64,000 nucleotides of DNA from Neobacillus mesonae (GTDB lineage Bacteria > Bacillota > Bacilli > Bacillales > Cytobacillaceae), in assembly GCF_023715155.1 (NCBI RefSeq), contig NZ_JAMBNQ010000008.1, forward strand, positions 1-64,000, in the 5' to 3' direction. Under the pieces are notes generated by a model. That model did not search any database, had not been told where the DNA came from, and was given only the letters and a program-made list of their open reading frames with translations. Below are positions 8,460-19,478 of this stretch, piece by piece (positions within the stretch are counted from its first letter, which is position 1; each line of letters starts with the position of its first letter). Position numbers and translations under genes: made by a program.

Positions 8460-8614
8460 TCTTCCTCCGTCCTTTAATTAAAATAAATACTCATACCACC
8501 ATTTATATGGACAGGCATAGGGAAATATGAATTTTAAAATGAGAACATATTTTCTTTTTTCTAAGTAAAGATTTATAATAGAATTTGAATTCATGTATTT
8601 AAGGGTGTGATGAA

Positions 8615-11600
8615 ATGGCTTTTATTCACCTGCATGTTTATAGTGCGTATAGTTTATTAACAAGCACAGCCTCAGTGCCTGAGTTAGTAAAGAAAGCTCA
8701 GGAAAAAGGGTTTCGTGCGCTTGCTTTGACGGATCGAAATGTAATGTACGGAACAATTGAATTTTACAAACTATGTAAACAGCATGGGATTAAACCCATA
8801 ATTGGTTTAACAGTGGATGTGGAAGGCACACGGGATAGTCATGATGCATTTCCGCTTGTGCTTTTAGCAGAAAATGAAACAGGATATAAGAATCTATTGA
8901 AAATTTCCAGTGCGGTTCAGACGAAGTCTGAAAAGGGAATTCCATATAAATGGCTGCGGCATTATGCTGCTGGTCTTATTGCGATTACACCAGGCATAGA
9001 AGGAGAAATTGAACAGGCCTTATTAAATGAGGAAATTGAAATTGCAAAGGAATTAATTCAAAAATATATTGCTCTTTTTGGCAGTGGAAACTTCTTTCTT
9101 TCCATGCAAAATCATCAATTAAAACAAGAAGCAGCTATTTATCCTCAAATATTATTGCTGGCAAAAGAAATGAAAGTCCCGCTTGCAGCGACCAACCAAG
9201 TATACTACATCGAAAAGAATGATATGTTTGCTCATGAATGCCTCCTGGCCATTAAGAATGGAGATAAATTACAGGATGACACTCGTGAGAAATTAGGAAG
9301 CGACCAGTTTTATCTAAAATCAGCGGAAGAGATGGACGGTGTTTTAGCTGATTTTCCGGAAGCGATAGAAAATACACTTCGAATTGCCGAACGATGCAAT
9401 GTGAATATTGAATTTAATAGGACGTACCTGCCTGCTTTTCCGACTGGTGATGAAAGTCTGTCTGCAGAGGAATACCTGGAACAGCTGTGCCGCAAAGGCC
9501 TAATGGAACGCATTTCTTCTCCTTCCGAGGAGTATATAGAAAGATTGACCTATGAATTAACAGTCATTAAAAAAATGAAATTTAGTCATTATTTTTTAAT
9601 TGTTTGGGATTTTATGAATTTCGCAAGGGAGAATGGTATCTTAACAGGTCCGGGCCGGGGATCGGCAGCGGGATCACTCGTTGCTTATGTTTTATATATT
9701 ACAGATGTTGATCCGATTCAACATAACCTTTTATTTGAGCGATTCTTAAACCCTGAAAGGATTTCAATGCCTGATATCGATATTGATTTTCCAGACCATC
9801 GCCGGGACGAAGTGATTGATTATGTTGCAAGAAAATATGGCGAGCTCCATGTAGCCCAAATTGTTACATTTGGTACATTGGCAGCCAAGGCTGCCTTACG
9901 AGATGTTGGACGTGCCTTTGGATTGAATTCAAAGGAATTGGATTATGTATCAAGATTAGTGCCTTCAAGGCTGGGGACCAGCTTATCAGCCGCATATAAA
10001 GAATCCGAAGGTCTGAGGAAATTTGTTAACGATACACCCATGAATCAAAGGCTTTATGAAACAGCCTTGAAATTAGAAGGGCTTCCTAGACACACCTCTA
10101 CACATGCTGCTGGTGTTGTGATAAGCGAAAAACCGCTTATTGATTTAGTTCCCATTCAGCAGGGTTCCGGTCATGTTTATTTAACTCAATATTCAATGGA
10201 ATATCTTGAGGAAATGGGTCTTCTTAAAATGGACTTTCTCGGACTGCGGAATTTAACCTTGATTGAAATGATTCTAGCCTCTATTAAACGTCATACCGGG
10301 AAGACTTTGGACATCCACTCGTTCCCTCTTAGTGATTCAAAGACTTTTACATTATTAGCAGCAGGAGAAACGACCGGGATTTTTCAGCTTGAATCCGAAG
10401 GTATGAGAAAAGTATTAAAAAGATTAAAACCGTCACGGTTTGAAGATATTGTGGCAGTTAATGCTTTATATCGTCCAGGGCCGATGGAAAATATTCCGCT
10501 TTTCATTGATCGGAAACATGGGCGGGAGCCGGTTGAATATCCACATCGTGACCTAAAGCCTATTCTCGAGAATACGTATGGTGTTATTGTATACCAGGAA
10601 CAGATTATGCAGATTGCCTCGAAAATGGCAGGATTTTCACTTGGTGAGGCTGACCTGTTACGAAGAGCTGTATCAAAAAAGAAAAAAGAAGTGCTTGACC
10701 AAGAGCGGCATCACTTTGTTCAAGGCGCACTTCAAAAGGGTTATAAACAAGCAGCTGCCAATGGAATTTACGACTTAATCGTCCGTTTCGCCAATTATGG
10801 GTTTAACCGCAGTCATGCGGTTGCTTATAGTATGATTGCTTATCAATTAGCCTATTTAAAGGCGAATTATCCAGTCTATTTTATGGCAGGGCTATTAACA
10901 TCTGCAATTGGCAATGAGTCGAAAATTGCCCAATATGTAATGGAAGCAAAACAAAAGGATATTACCGTTCTTCCACCGTCCATAAATCAGAGCAGTTTTT
11001 CTTTCAAAGTTGAAAACGGCGCTATCCGCTACGGCCTTGCTGCTATTAAAGGTGTAGGTGCAGCGGCTATGAAGGAAATTTTTCAAGTTAGGAAGAAAAA
11101 AAGGTTTGCAGATTTATTCGATTTTTGCATAAGAGTGTCCAATAAGGCTATTAACCGAAAAACATTGGAATTTCTTGTTCACTCCGGGTCCTTCGATGAA
11201 TTTGGCATGGATCGGGCGGTTTTACTGGCAAGTCTGGATGTTGCCATAGAACATGCCCAAATATTCAAACCGGATGACTCCAATCAAATTGATTTATTTG
11301 AAGAAGAATTTAACCTTAAACCGAAATATGTCATAGTTGACCCTATCAGCCAGGAACATAAACTATCATTTGAAAAAGAGGCGCTTGGACTGTATCTTTC
11401 TGATCATCCAATTTCCATTTATGAAAAAGAACTTAGTCAAAGTGGTGCACAGCCTTTATTTCATTTGAACTCAGGCTCTCATCGGGCTGCTGTTGGCGTT
11501 TATATCTCTGCGTTAAAAACCATTCGCACAAAACGAGGAGAGCTAATGGCATTTTTAACTATCAGTGATTCTAGCGGAGAGATGGAAGCAATCGCATTTC

Positions 11601-11980
11601 CCAATATTTATAAAAGGTTTTCTGTACTATTAAACCATGGAAACTTTGCATTGCTGGAAGGAAAGGTTGAAGAGAGAGAGGGGAAACTGCAGTTTATCAT
11701 TCAGCAGGTTCATGAAATCGGTGAATGGCTAAAAAGCCATTCCGACAAGCAGTCTGTACTATATTTAAAAATCAGTAAAGATAAAGATGAAGAAATAGTT
11801 CTTAAGGACGTGAATCACCTCCTTGAAAACAATAAAGGGAAAACGAGTGTTATTATCCATTTTGAAGCGGTTCGGAAAACTCTCCGTTTAGGCATGGAAA
11901 AAAATATCACCCCAACGCCTAAATTGATGCATTCTTTAAAAGAAATACTGGGAATGCAAAATGTGGTTCTAAAAGATTAA
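8615..11980 (+). CDS. dnaE: DNA polymerase III alpha subunit DnaE
   Basis: The 1121-residue C-family replicative polymerase. In Firmicutes with PolC, DnaE extends RNA primers, mainly on the lagging strand. Domains: N-terminal PHP (HLHVYSAYSLL from residue 4), palm with the catalytic acidic motif PDIDIDFPD near 386, fingers and beta-binding region, tandem HhH (about 830-880), and an OB-fold near 970-1040. The length is normal for DnaE1-type proteins of Bacillus. It stands alone, divergent from ytrHI. Its ribosome-binding site (AAGGGTGTGATGA) is modest. Confidence 0.97.
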   Translation: MAFIHLHVYSAYSLLTSTASVPELVKKAQEKGFRALALTDRNVMYGTIEFYKLCKQHGIKPIIGLTVDVEGTRDSHDAFPLVLLAENETGYKNLLKISSAVQTKSEKGIPYKWLRHYAAGLIAITPGIEGEIEQALLNEEIEIAKELIQKYIALFGSGNFFLSMQNHQLKQEAAIYPQILLLAKEMKVPLAATNQVYYIEKNDMFAHECLLAIKNGDKLQDDTREKLGSDQFYLKSAEEMDGVLADFPEAIENTLRIAERCNVNIEFNRTYLPAFPTGDESLSAEEYLEQLCRKGLMERISSPSEEYIERLTYELTVIKKMKFSHYFLIVWDFMNFARENGILTGPGRGSAAGSLVAYVLYITDVDPIQHNLLFERFLNPERISMPDIDIDFPDHRRDEVIDYVARKYGELHVAQIVTFGTLAAKAALRDVGRAFGLNSKELDYVSRLVPSRLGTSLSAAYKESEGLRKFVNDTPMNQRLYETALKLEGLPRHTSTHAAGVVISEKPLIDLVPIQQGSGHVYLTQYSMEYLEEMGLLKMDFLGLRNLTLIEMILASIKRHTGKTLDIHSFPLSDSKTFTLLAAGETTGIFQLESEGMRKVLKRLKPSRFEDIVAVNALYRPGPMENIPLFIDRKHGREPVEYPHRDLKPILENTYGVIVYQEQIMQIASKMAGFSLGEADLLRRAVSKKKKEVLDQERHHFVQGALQKGYKQAAANGIYDLIVRFANYGFNRSHAVAYSMIAYQLAYLKANYPVYFMAGLLTSAIGNESKIAQYVMEAKQKDITVLPPSINQSSFSFKVENGAIRYGLAAIKGVGAAAMKEIFQVRKKKRFADLFDFCIRVSNKAINRKTLEFLVHSGSFDEFGMDRAVLLASLDVAIEHAQIFKPDDSNQIDLFEEEFNLKPKYVIVDPISQEHKLSFEKEALGLYLSDHPISIYEKELSQSGAQPLFHLNSGSHRAAVGVYISALKTIRTKRGELMAFLTISDSSGEMEAIAFPNIYKRFSVLLNHGNFALLEGKVEEREGKLQFIIQQVHEIGEWLKSHSDKQSVLYLKISKDKDEEIVLKDVNHLLENNKGKTSVIIHFEAVRKTLRLGMEKNITPTPKLMHSLKEILGMQNVVLKD

Positions 11981-11983
11981 ATC

Positions 11984-12039
11984 TTTACAACTATTGAGAT
12001 TATGTTATATTGTTAAAGGGACAGGCGTGGTCTGACCAC
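11984..12039 (+). promoter_or_regulatory. Candidate promoter and GntR-type operator upstream of malic enzyme
   Basis: TTTACA at about 11984-11989 and TATATT 16 bp later make a plausible sigma-A promoter. The perfect 13-bp palindrome GTGGTCTGACCAC at 12027-12039 lies just downstream of the expected transcription start, where a bound repressor would block transcription. The same 13 bp recur at 14408-14420 before accD. TGGTnnnACCA-like dyads are typical of FadR/PdhR-type GntR regulators, and such a gene is at 13707. Binding is an inference. Confidence 0.65.
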
Positions 12040-12056
12040 CGCCATAATAGTTTTTT

Positions 12057-12318
12057 TATCCCGCATTATCGAGAAGTAAGACCGCAGCTTCAAGGTTTAG
12101 CATTAGCAAAAAACAATAATTATAAGCGGCGGATCAACTGCCCGTAAATGCCCGATTGGTAAGATACAGCAAAACTTACCGATGCTTATAGCAGGGCAGT
12201 CTGAGCCAATCGGAGCAGTATTGACTCTTTCTCGGTGGCAGCCAACGATAGTAAAACAGTAAACCGGGTTTAACTATCAATGGAATGAAAAAAACTATTG
12301 ATTACAGTTTCACTTTAT
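12057..12318 (+). repeat. Dispersed intergenic repeat, copy E (enlarged)
   Basis: Left end TTATCCCGCATTATCGAGAAG, right end GATTACAGTTTCACTTTATA. It is about 262 bp, some 110 bp longer than copies B and D. The extra material lies after the CCCGATTGGTA linker and includes its own arms (GGTAAG…CTTACC; ATAGCAGGGCAGTCTGAGCC). It lies inside the predicted 5' leader between the GntR-type operator and malic enzyme. Confidence 0.7.
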
Positions 12319-12462
12319 ATTTGCAATGTTTTCTAAAATATAGAATAATAAGAAAATAATAAATAATTTAGAAAGCAGTCTGCTCCATTACCATGGGACT
12401 TATTATTCATATGTCCTGCAATGGCAAGGTGCTTCCGCTATTCTATTGAGGGGTGACAATTC

Positions 12463-13698
12463 ATGACTTTGCGGGAAGAAGCATTACATATGCACCGAAT
12501 TCATAAGGGAAAATTAGAATCAAAATCGAAAGTACCTGTTAGAAATGCTCATGATTTAAGCTTGGCTTATTCACCAGGTGTTGCTGAACCTTGTAAGGAT
12601 ATCTATGAAAAGCCGGAAACAGTATATGACTATACTATGAAAGGCAATATGGTGGCTGTCGTATCTGATGGTACTGCTGTTTTGGGCTTAGGAAATATCG
12701 GAGCGGAGGCAGCTTTGCCTGTTATGGAAGGAAAAGCTGTATTATTCAAAAGTTTTGCTGGTGTCGATGCTTTTCCTATCTGTCTAAATACAACGGACGT
12801 GGATAAAATTATCGAAACTGTTAAGTTGCTGGAACCGTCCTTTGGCGGGGTAAACCTTGAGGATATTGCTGCACCGAATTGTTTTGTCATCGAAGAAAGG
12901 CTGAAAAAGGAATCAAACATTCCAATTTTTCATGATGATCAGCACGGTACTGCTATTGTTACTGTTGCAGGCCTTGTTAATGCTCTAAAACTTGTCGGAA
13001 AAAAAATGACGGAAATAAAAGTTGTTGCAAGTGGTGCCGGTGCAGCAGGAATTGCTATTATTAAATTGCTGTACAGCTACGGAGTCAGGGATATCATCAT
13101 GTGTGATACAAAAGGGGCTATCTATGAAGGCCGTCCTCAAGGAATGAACACGGTCAAGGCGGAAGTTGCAAAATTTACTAACCGCGATAATTTAACCGGG
13201 AGTTTAAAAGATGTAATTAAAGGTGCAGATGTTTTTATCGGTGTTTCTGTAGCTGGTGCCTTAACTAAAGAAATGGTTGAATCAATGAATTCAGATTCTA
13301 TTATTTTTGCAATGGCCAATCCTGTGCCGGAAATTATGCCTGAGGAAGCAAAAGCAGCTGGTGCAAAGGTAGTCGGTACAGGCCGTTCTGATTTCCCAAA
13401 TCAGGTCAATAATGTTCTTGCCTTTCCTGGCATTTTCCGCGGGGCACTTGATGTCCGTGCGACACATATTAATGAAAAAATGAAAATTGCTGCAGTAAAG
13501 GCAATCGCAAATTTAATCAAAGATAATGAATTAAGCGCGGATTACGTTATTCCCGCCCCATTTGACCCTCGTGTTGCACCAAATGTTGCGGCAGCAGTTG
13601 CTAAAGCAGCTATGGAGACAGGTGTTGCTAGAATAAAGGTAGATCCTGAAGATGTAAGAGAAAAAACCAAGAGGCTCGCTATTATTGGAAAAGAGTGA
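12463..13698 (+). CDS. ytsJ: Malic enzyme, YtsJ-type
   Basis: Oxidative decarboxylation of malate to pyruvate with NAD(P) reduction; YtsJ is the NADPH-producing isozyme in B. subtilis. The 411 residues match the short bacterial form. Visible motifs: SPGVAEPC with the catalytic Tyr nearby, SDGTAVLGLGNIG, GVNLEDI and HDDQHGTA (divalent metal ligands), and the nucleotide-binding loop SGAGAAGIA. ATG at 12463 after GGGGTGACAATTC. The GntR gene begins eight bases after its stop, so the two are probably co-transcribed. The cofactor preference cannot be read safely from the sequence. Confidence 0.95.
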   Translation: MTLREEALHMHRIHKGKLESKSKVPVRNAHDLSLAYSPGVAEPCKDIYEKPETVYDYTMKGNMVAVVSDGTAVLGLGNIGAEAALPVMEGKAVLFKSFAGVDAFPICLNTTDVDKIIETVKLLEPSFGGVNLEDIAAPNCFVIEERLKKESNIPIFHDDQHGTAIVTVAGLVNALKLVGKKMTEIKVVASGAGAAGIAIIKLLYSYGVRDIIMCDTKGAIYEGRPQGMNTVKAEVAKFTNRDNLTGSLKDVIKGADVFIGVSVAGALTKEMVESMNSDSIIFAMANPVPEIMPEEAKAAGAKVVGTGRSDFPNQVNNVLAFPGIFRGALDVRATHINEKMKIAAVKAIANLIKDNELSADYVIPAPFDPRVAPNVAAAVAKAAMETGVARIKVDPEDVREKTKRLAIIGKE

Positions 13699-13706
13699 TT
13701 TGTTAA

Positions 13707-14318
13707 GTGGCAGCTTCAAAAGTGTACTTGAAAATTGTTGAATATTTACGAGAAATGATAAGTGCATATGGGCTAAAGCCTGGTGATAAAATACCTTCTG
13801 AGCGGGAACTATCAGAGCGCCTGGATGTCGGGCGCTCTTCCGTTAGGGAAGCCTTAAGAGCTTTGGAACTTCTAGGTTTAATTGAGACAAAGCGAGGGGA
13901 AGGGACGTTTCTCCGGGATTTTCGCGGTCACCAGCTCGTACAGCTTCTAGGTACGTTTATTTTACAAGATGAGAAAGCTAAAAAAGATGTATATGAAACA
14001 AAAAATATTATTGAAATGGACTGCCTTCAATTAGTACAAAAGCGTGCTGAACCAGAAGAATTTCTTAATCTGATTGAATGGGCAGCATTCAAAGAAAACA
14101 TTGAAGATGATGAATTTTTCTACCGTATCGTGCTATTAGCGGATAATAACCTATTTTTAAGAATATGGTTAATACTAAAAGATTATTATTATTCTTTAAC
14201 ACCAATTCCTCCCAAATATAAACGTGAGGATTATTTGTTTTTATTGGAGGCTTTGGCGGAAAAAGATGAGAGTAAAGTTATTTCCGCCTATCGCGAATTA
14301 CGAAATTTGTCTGTTTAA
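13707..14318 (+). CDS. GntR-family (FadR subfamily) transcriptional regulator
   Basis: DNA-binding repressor, 203 residues from the GTG at 13707. The N-terminal winged helix is unmistakable (LKPGDKIPSERELSERL, GRSSVREALRALELLGL, GEGTFL; about 8-75). The C-terminal alpha-helical region (about 85-200) looks like a short FCD effector domain, so the protein is somewhat smaller than usual. It sits between malic enzyme and accDA, and an identical palindrome lies before both units, suggesting autoregulation and control of malonyl-CoA supply. The effector is unknown. B. subtilis has no such gene between ytsJ and accD as far as I recall. Confidence 0.88.
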   Translation: MAASKVYLKIVEYLREMISAYGLKPGDKIPSERELSERLDVGRSSVREALRALELLGLIETKRGEGTFLRDFRGHQLVQLLGTFILQDEKAKKDVYETKNIIEMDCLQLVQKRAEPEEFLNLIEWAAFKENIEDDEFFYRIVLLADNNLFLRIWLILKDYYYSLTPIPPKYKREDYLFLLEALAEKDESKVISAYRELRNLSV

Positions 14319-14407
14319 TGACGACAAATACTTACAAAAATTAGACCTGTTTTAATTTATAGTAGAAATGATACAAGCCTTGACTATTGGGCATTTTTAA
14401 CAAATGA

Positions 14408-14420
14408 GTGGTCTGACCAC
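14408..14420. promoter_or_regulatory. Second GntR-type operator, upstream of accD
   Basis: GTGGTCTGACCAC, identical to 12027-12039; here the dyad extends by one more pair to AGTGGTCTGACCACT. It is 108 bp before the accD start. TTGACT at about 14375 is a possible -35, but no convincing -10 was found at the right distance. Confidence 0.65.
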
Positions 14421-14528
14421 TTTTCGGTCATCTGCAATGTATGAGATTTACGTCAGATAGAAAGACTGCTGAATAGATTTAATAGGGAGCTTTTCATCTG
14501 GCAGGGTTATACAAGGGAGGATTCAAAC

Positions 14529-15416
14529 TTGGCGTTAAAAGATCTTTTTACAAAAAATCAGACCAAAAAGAAAAAATATGCGACCATTCCAACGGAAGCT
14601 GCGAAACATGATGTTCCCGAAGGAATTATGTCTAAATGCCCATCATGTAAGAAAATTATGTATACAAAGGAATTATTAAAAAATCATAAGGTATGCTTAC
14701 ATTGCCAGTACCATTTTCAAATGAATGCCGGTGAGCGGATTGAAAGCTTTATCGACGAAGGAAGTTTTGAGGAAATAAACGATAATATGATTTCAAAGAA
14801 TCCGCTTGGATTCCCAGGATATCTAGAAAAGATTGAAAAGGACCGGCAAAAAAGTAAGTTAAATGAAGCAGTAGTAACGGGGATAGGAACTATAGGCGGC
14901 TGTAAAGCGGTCGTGGCTATTATGGACGCTTCATTCCGTATGGGAAGTATGGGTTCAGTTGTTGGTGAGAAAATAACATTAGCAATTGAAAAAGCAGATG
15001 AGCTTAATGTGCCATTTATTATTTTTACTGCCTCTGGCGGCGCGAGAATGCAAGAGGGTGCTATTAGTTTAATGCAAATGGCGAAAACTAGTGTGGCGTT
15101 GAAAAAGTTTTCGAGCCATGGGGGATTAATTATATCTATAATGACACATCCAACTACAGGAGGAGTGTCTGCAAGCTTTGCATCTTTAGGAGACTATAAT
15201 TTTGCAGAGCCGCAGGCTCTCATTGGTTTTGCCGGACGGAGGGTGATCGAACAGTCGATTCGTGAAAAGCTTCCTGAGGATTTTCAAACAGCAGAATTTC
15301 TTTTAAAGCATGGTCAATTAGATGCCATTATTTCACGCTTGGAGTTATCAGAGAAAATTGCCAGTATCCTTGAAATGCATCAGCCTGGAGGTGAAATCAA
15401 TTGGTTGGAGAATTAG
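14529..15416 (+). CDS. accD: Acetyl-CoA carboxylase carboxyltransferase subunit beta
   Basis: With AccA it transfers CO2 from carboxybiotin to acetyl-CoA, making malonyl-CoA for fatty-acid synthesis. 295 residues. The N-terminal zinc ribbon has Cys37, Cys40, Cys56 and Cys59 (CPSC…CLHC). The crotonase-like core carries [11 protein letters not shown] and the [10 protein letters not shown] oxyanion loop. The TTG start follows GGGAGG at 14515-14520. The 3' end overlaps accA by 16 bases, so translation is probably coupled. Confidence 0.97.
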   Translation: MALKDLFTKNQTKKKKYATIPTEAAKHDVPEGIMSKCPSCKKIMYTKELLKNHKVCLHCQYHFQMNAGERIESFIDEGSFEEINDNMISKNPLGFPGYLEKIEKDRQKSKLNEAVVTGIGTIGGCKAVVAIMDASFRMGSMGSVVGEKITLAIEKADELNVPFIIFTASGGARMQEGAISLMQMAKTSVALKKFSSHGGLIISIMTHPTTGGVSASFASLGDYNFAEPQALIGFAGRRVIEQSIREKLPEDFQTAEFLLKHGQLDAIISRLELSEKIASILEMHQPGGEINWLEN

Positions 15417-16378
15417 AATTTGAACGTCCGTTAATAGAATTAAGAAAAAAGATAGCAGAATTGAAAGAATTCACTCAAAATACTGATGTGGATTTAAGTT
15501 CCGAAATAAGTAAATTAGAGACAAGATTAGTTAGACTTGAGCAGGACATATATGAAAATATCAAACCATGGGATCGTGTACAAATTGCTAGACATCCCAA
15601 TCGTCCGACGACACTTGACTATATTTCATACCTATTTGAAGATTTCTTTGAATGTCATGGTGATCGTGTTTTTGGTGATGACGAGGCAATTGTAGGCGGG
15701 ATTGCTAAATTTAAGGGATTGCCTGTTACTGTAATTGGACATCAAAGAGGAAAAGACACGAAGGAAAATATTCGCAGAAACTTTGGCATGCCACATCCTG
15801 AAGGATATAGGAAGGCATTAAGACTGATGGAGCAGGCTGATAAATTTAATCGGCCAATTATCAGTTTTATTGATACCAAAGGGGCCTATCCTGGAAAAGC
15901 AGCAGAAGAGCGGGGACAAAGTGAAGCAATTGCCCGCAACTTATTTGAAATGGCTGGTTTAAAGGTTCCTGTCATTTGTATTGTGATTGGTGAAGGCGGA
16001 AGCGGCGGTGCACTCGGCCTTGGAGTCGGAAACCGAATTTATATGCTGGAGAACTCAACCTATTCAGTTATTTCTCCTGAAGGGGCTGCTGCAATTTTAT
16101 GGAAGGACGCAGCACAGGCAAAACGCGCTGCTGAAACAATGAAAATTACTGCTCCTGACTTAAAAGAATTAGGAATTATTGATGAAATCATACCTGAAAT
16201 TAAAGGCGGAGCTCATAAGGATGTTAAAAAGCAGGCTGAAGCAATTGAGAAGACTATTCTAGATGCCTTAAAAGAACTATTGAAGTTTACTCCGGAAGAG
16301 TTAATTGATGACCGATACAATCGATTCAGAATGATTGGTGAGTTTGATTTTATCAATGATTATGTCGGGGTGAATTAA
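15401..16378 (+). CDS. accA: Acetyl-CoA carboxylase carboxyltransferase subunit alpha
   Basis: Partner of AccD in the heterotetrameric carboxyltransferase. 325 residues, typical length. The N-terminal helical part (about 1-90) is followed by a crotonase fold with [30 protein letters not shown] and [12 protein letters not shown], which bind carboxybiotin and CoA. The TTG start at 15401 lies inside accD, six bases after GGAGGTGA. An intrinsic terminator follows the stop. Confidence 0.97.
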   Translation: MVGELEFERPLIELRKKIAELKEFTQNTDVDLSSEISKLETRLVRLEQDIYENIKPWDRVQIARHPNRPTTLDYISYLFEDFFECHGDRVFGDDEAIVGGIAKFKGLPVTVIGHQRGKDTKENIRRNFGMPHPEGYRKALRLMEQADKFNRPIISFIDTKGAYPGKAAEERGQSEAIARNLFEMAGLKVPVICIVIGEGGSGGALGLGVGNRIYMLENSTYSVISPEGAAAILWKDAAQAKRAAETMKITAPDLKELGIIDEIIPEIKGGAHKDVKKQAEAIEKTILDALKELLKFTPEELIDDRYNRFRMIGEFDFINDYVGVN

Positions 16379-16410
16379 GATGTACTCATTTGGGTGCATC
16401 TTTTTTCTTT
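16379..16410 (+). terminator. Terminator after accDA
   Basis: AAGATGTAC and GTGCATCTT pair around TCATTTGG and are followed by TTTTTTCTTTC. The stem begins at the accA stop codon. Confidence 0.85.
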
Positions 16411-17636
<1,226 letters not shown>

Positions 17637-17681
17637 CTTTTTTCGTTTGTATAATGACCGTTTTAACTAGGAGGAAAAAGA

Positions 17682-19445
17682 ATGTTGCGAAAAACAAAAA
17701 TTGTTTGTACGATTGGCCCCGCAAGTGAGAGTATTGAAAAACTGGAACAATTAATGGATGCTGGCATGAATGTCGCACGGTTAAATTTCTCACATGGTAA
17801 TTACGATGAACATGGTATGAGAATCAAAAATATTCGTGAAGCAGCAAAAAAGACAGGAAAAACCATAGCGATTTTACTTGATACAAAGGGCCCTGAAATT
17901 CGTACAAATAATATGCAGAACGGTGCAATAGAGCTCAAAGCTGGAGAAAATATTACGATTTCTATGAATGAGGTCGAAGGAACTGTAAATAAATTTTCCG
18001 TTACATACCCAGGATTAATTGATGATATCCATGTTGGCTCAAGGATCCTGCTTGATGATGGATTGATTGGGCTTGAAGTGGTAGAAATTGATCAAAATGC
18101 AAAAGAGATTCAAACAAAAATTTTAAATAGCGGTACATTGAAAGATAAAAAAGGTGTAAATGTGCCAGGAGTTTCGGTAAATCTGCCAGGTATTACTGAA
18201 AAGGATACGAATGATATCTTATTTGGTATTGAACAGGGGATTGACTTTATTGCTGCTTCCTTTGTCCGCAGAGCAAAAGATGTTCTTGAAATCCGTAAGC
18301 TTCTGGAAGAAAATAATGCAACCTATATCCACATCATTCCAAAGATTGAAAACCAAGAGGGAGTAGACAATATTGATGAAATCCTTGAAGTTTCAGATGG
18401 ACTTATGGTAGCCCGTGGGGATTTAGGCGTTGAAATCCCAGCTGAAGAAGTGCCTCTTGTGCAAAAAATGCTTATTAAGAAATGTAATGCATTAGGAAAA
18501 CCGGTTATTACAGCTACCCAAATGCTTGATTCAATGCAGAGGAACCCTCGGCCTACACGCGCTGAAGCAAGCGATGTAGCAAATGCGATTTTTGACGGAA
18601 CGGATGCAATCATGCTTTCGGGCGAAACAGCTGCGGGGAATTATCCTGTAGAAGCTGTTCAAACGATGCACAATATTGCTTCACGAGCTGAACAGGCGTT
18701 AGATCATAGGGAAATTCTATCCCAGCGCAGTAAATGTATGGAACATAATGTCACGGATGCGATTGGGCTATCTGTAGCGCATACAGCATTAAATCTAGAG
18801 GTTAAATCAATCATAACTCCGACAGAAAGTGGTCATACAGCCAGAATGATCTCTAAGTATCGTCCTAAAGCATCTATCGTGGCTGTAACAGCTAATGAAA
18901 CAGTCTGCCGTCGTTTATCCCTTGTTTGGGGTGTTTATCCACAGCTAGGGGCATTTGCAACAACGACAGATGAAATGCTTGAAAGTGCGGTTGAAGAAAG
19001 CCTGAAAAGCGGAATCGTAAAACGTGGAGATTTAGTAGTCATCACTGCAGGTGTACCTGTTGGAGAAGCGGGGACAACAAATTTGATGAAAATTCATGTT
19101 GTAGGTGATATTATTGCAAAAGCTCAAGGAATCGGCCGGAAATCTGCTTTTGGAAAAGTAGTTCTTGCCCATAATGCAGAGGAAGCTTTGGCAAAAGTTA
19201 AGTCAGGTTCCATTCTAGTTACTATCGGCTCAGATCGTGAAATGATGCCGGCTCTTGAGAAATGTGCAGCCCTCATTACCCAAGAAGGCGGGTTAACCAG
19301 TCATGGAGCTGTTGTTGGATTAAACTTAGGCATTCCGGTAATTGTAGGAGTAGAAGATGCCCTGAACTTATTTAAAGAGGGCCAGGAAGTAACCGTTGAT
19401 GCGGCAAGAGGCTTTGTTTATAACGGTCACGCTAATGTATTATAA
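17682..19445 (+). CDS. pyk: Pyruvate kinase
   Basis: Converts phosphoenolpyruvate and ADP to pyruvate and ATP. 587 residues: beta-barrel with inserted B domain (1-about 340), allosteric C domain (to about 470), and the extra C-terminal PEP-utilising-like domain typical of Bacillaceae, which carries [11 protein letters not shown] near 545-555. Active-site motifs TKGPEIRT and ATQMLDSM are present. The ribosome-binding site AGGAGG precedes the ATG by seven bases. Second gene of pfkA–pyk, ended by a strong bidirectional terminator. Confidence 0.98.
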   Translation: MLRKTKIVCTIGPASESIEKLEQLMDAGMNVARLNFSHGNYDEHGMRIKNIREAAKKTGKTIAILLDTKGPEIRTNNMQNGAIELKAGENITISMNEVEGTVNKFSVTYPGLIDDIHVGSRILLDDGLIGLEVVEIDQNAKEIQTKILNSGTLKDKKGVNVPGVSVNLPGITEKDTNDILFGIEQGIDFIAASFVRRAKDVLEIRKLLEENNATYIHIIPKIENQEGVDNIDEILEVSDGLMVARGDLGVEIPAEEVPLVQKMLIKKCNALGKPVITATQMLDSMQRNPRPTRAEASDVANAIFDGTDAIMLSGETAAGNYPVEAVQTMHNIASRAEQALDHREILSQRSKCMEHNVTDAIGLSVAHTALNLEVKSIITPTESGHTARMISKYRPKASIVAVTANETVCRRLSLVWGVYPQLGAFATTTDEMLESAVEESLKSGIVKRGDLVVITAGVPVGEAGTTNLMKIHVVGDIIAKAQGIGRKSAFGKVVLAHNAEEALAKVKSGSILVTIGSDREMMPALEKCAALITQEGGLTSHGAVVGLNLGIPVIVGVEDALNLFKEGQEVTVDAARGFVYNGHANVL

Positions 19446-19447
19446 TA

Positions 19448-19478
19448 AAAAAGACGTCAGCGAGGCTGACGTCTTTTT
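19448..19478. terminator. Bidirectional terminator between pyk and ytvI
   Basis: AAAAAGACGTCAGC and GCTGACGTCTTTTT pair perfectly around GAG. A- and T-runs on the two sides serve both convergent genes; the ytvI stop overlaps its right edge. Confidence 0.92.
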
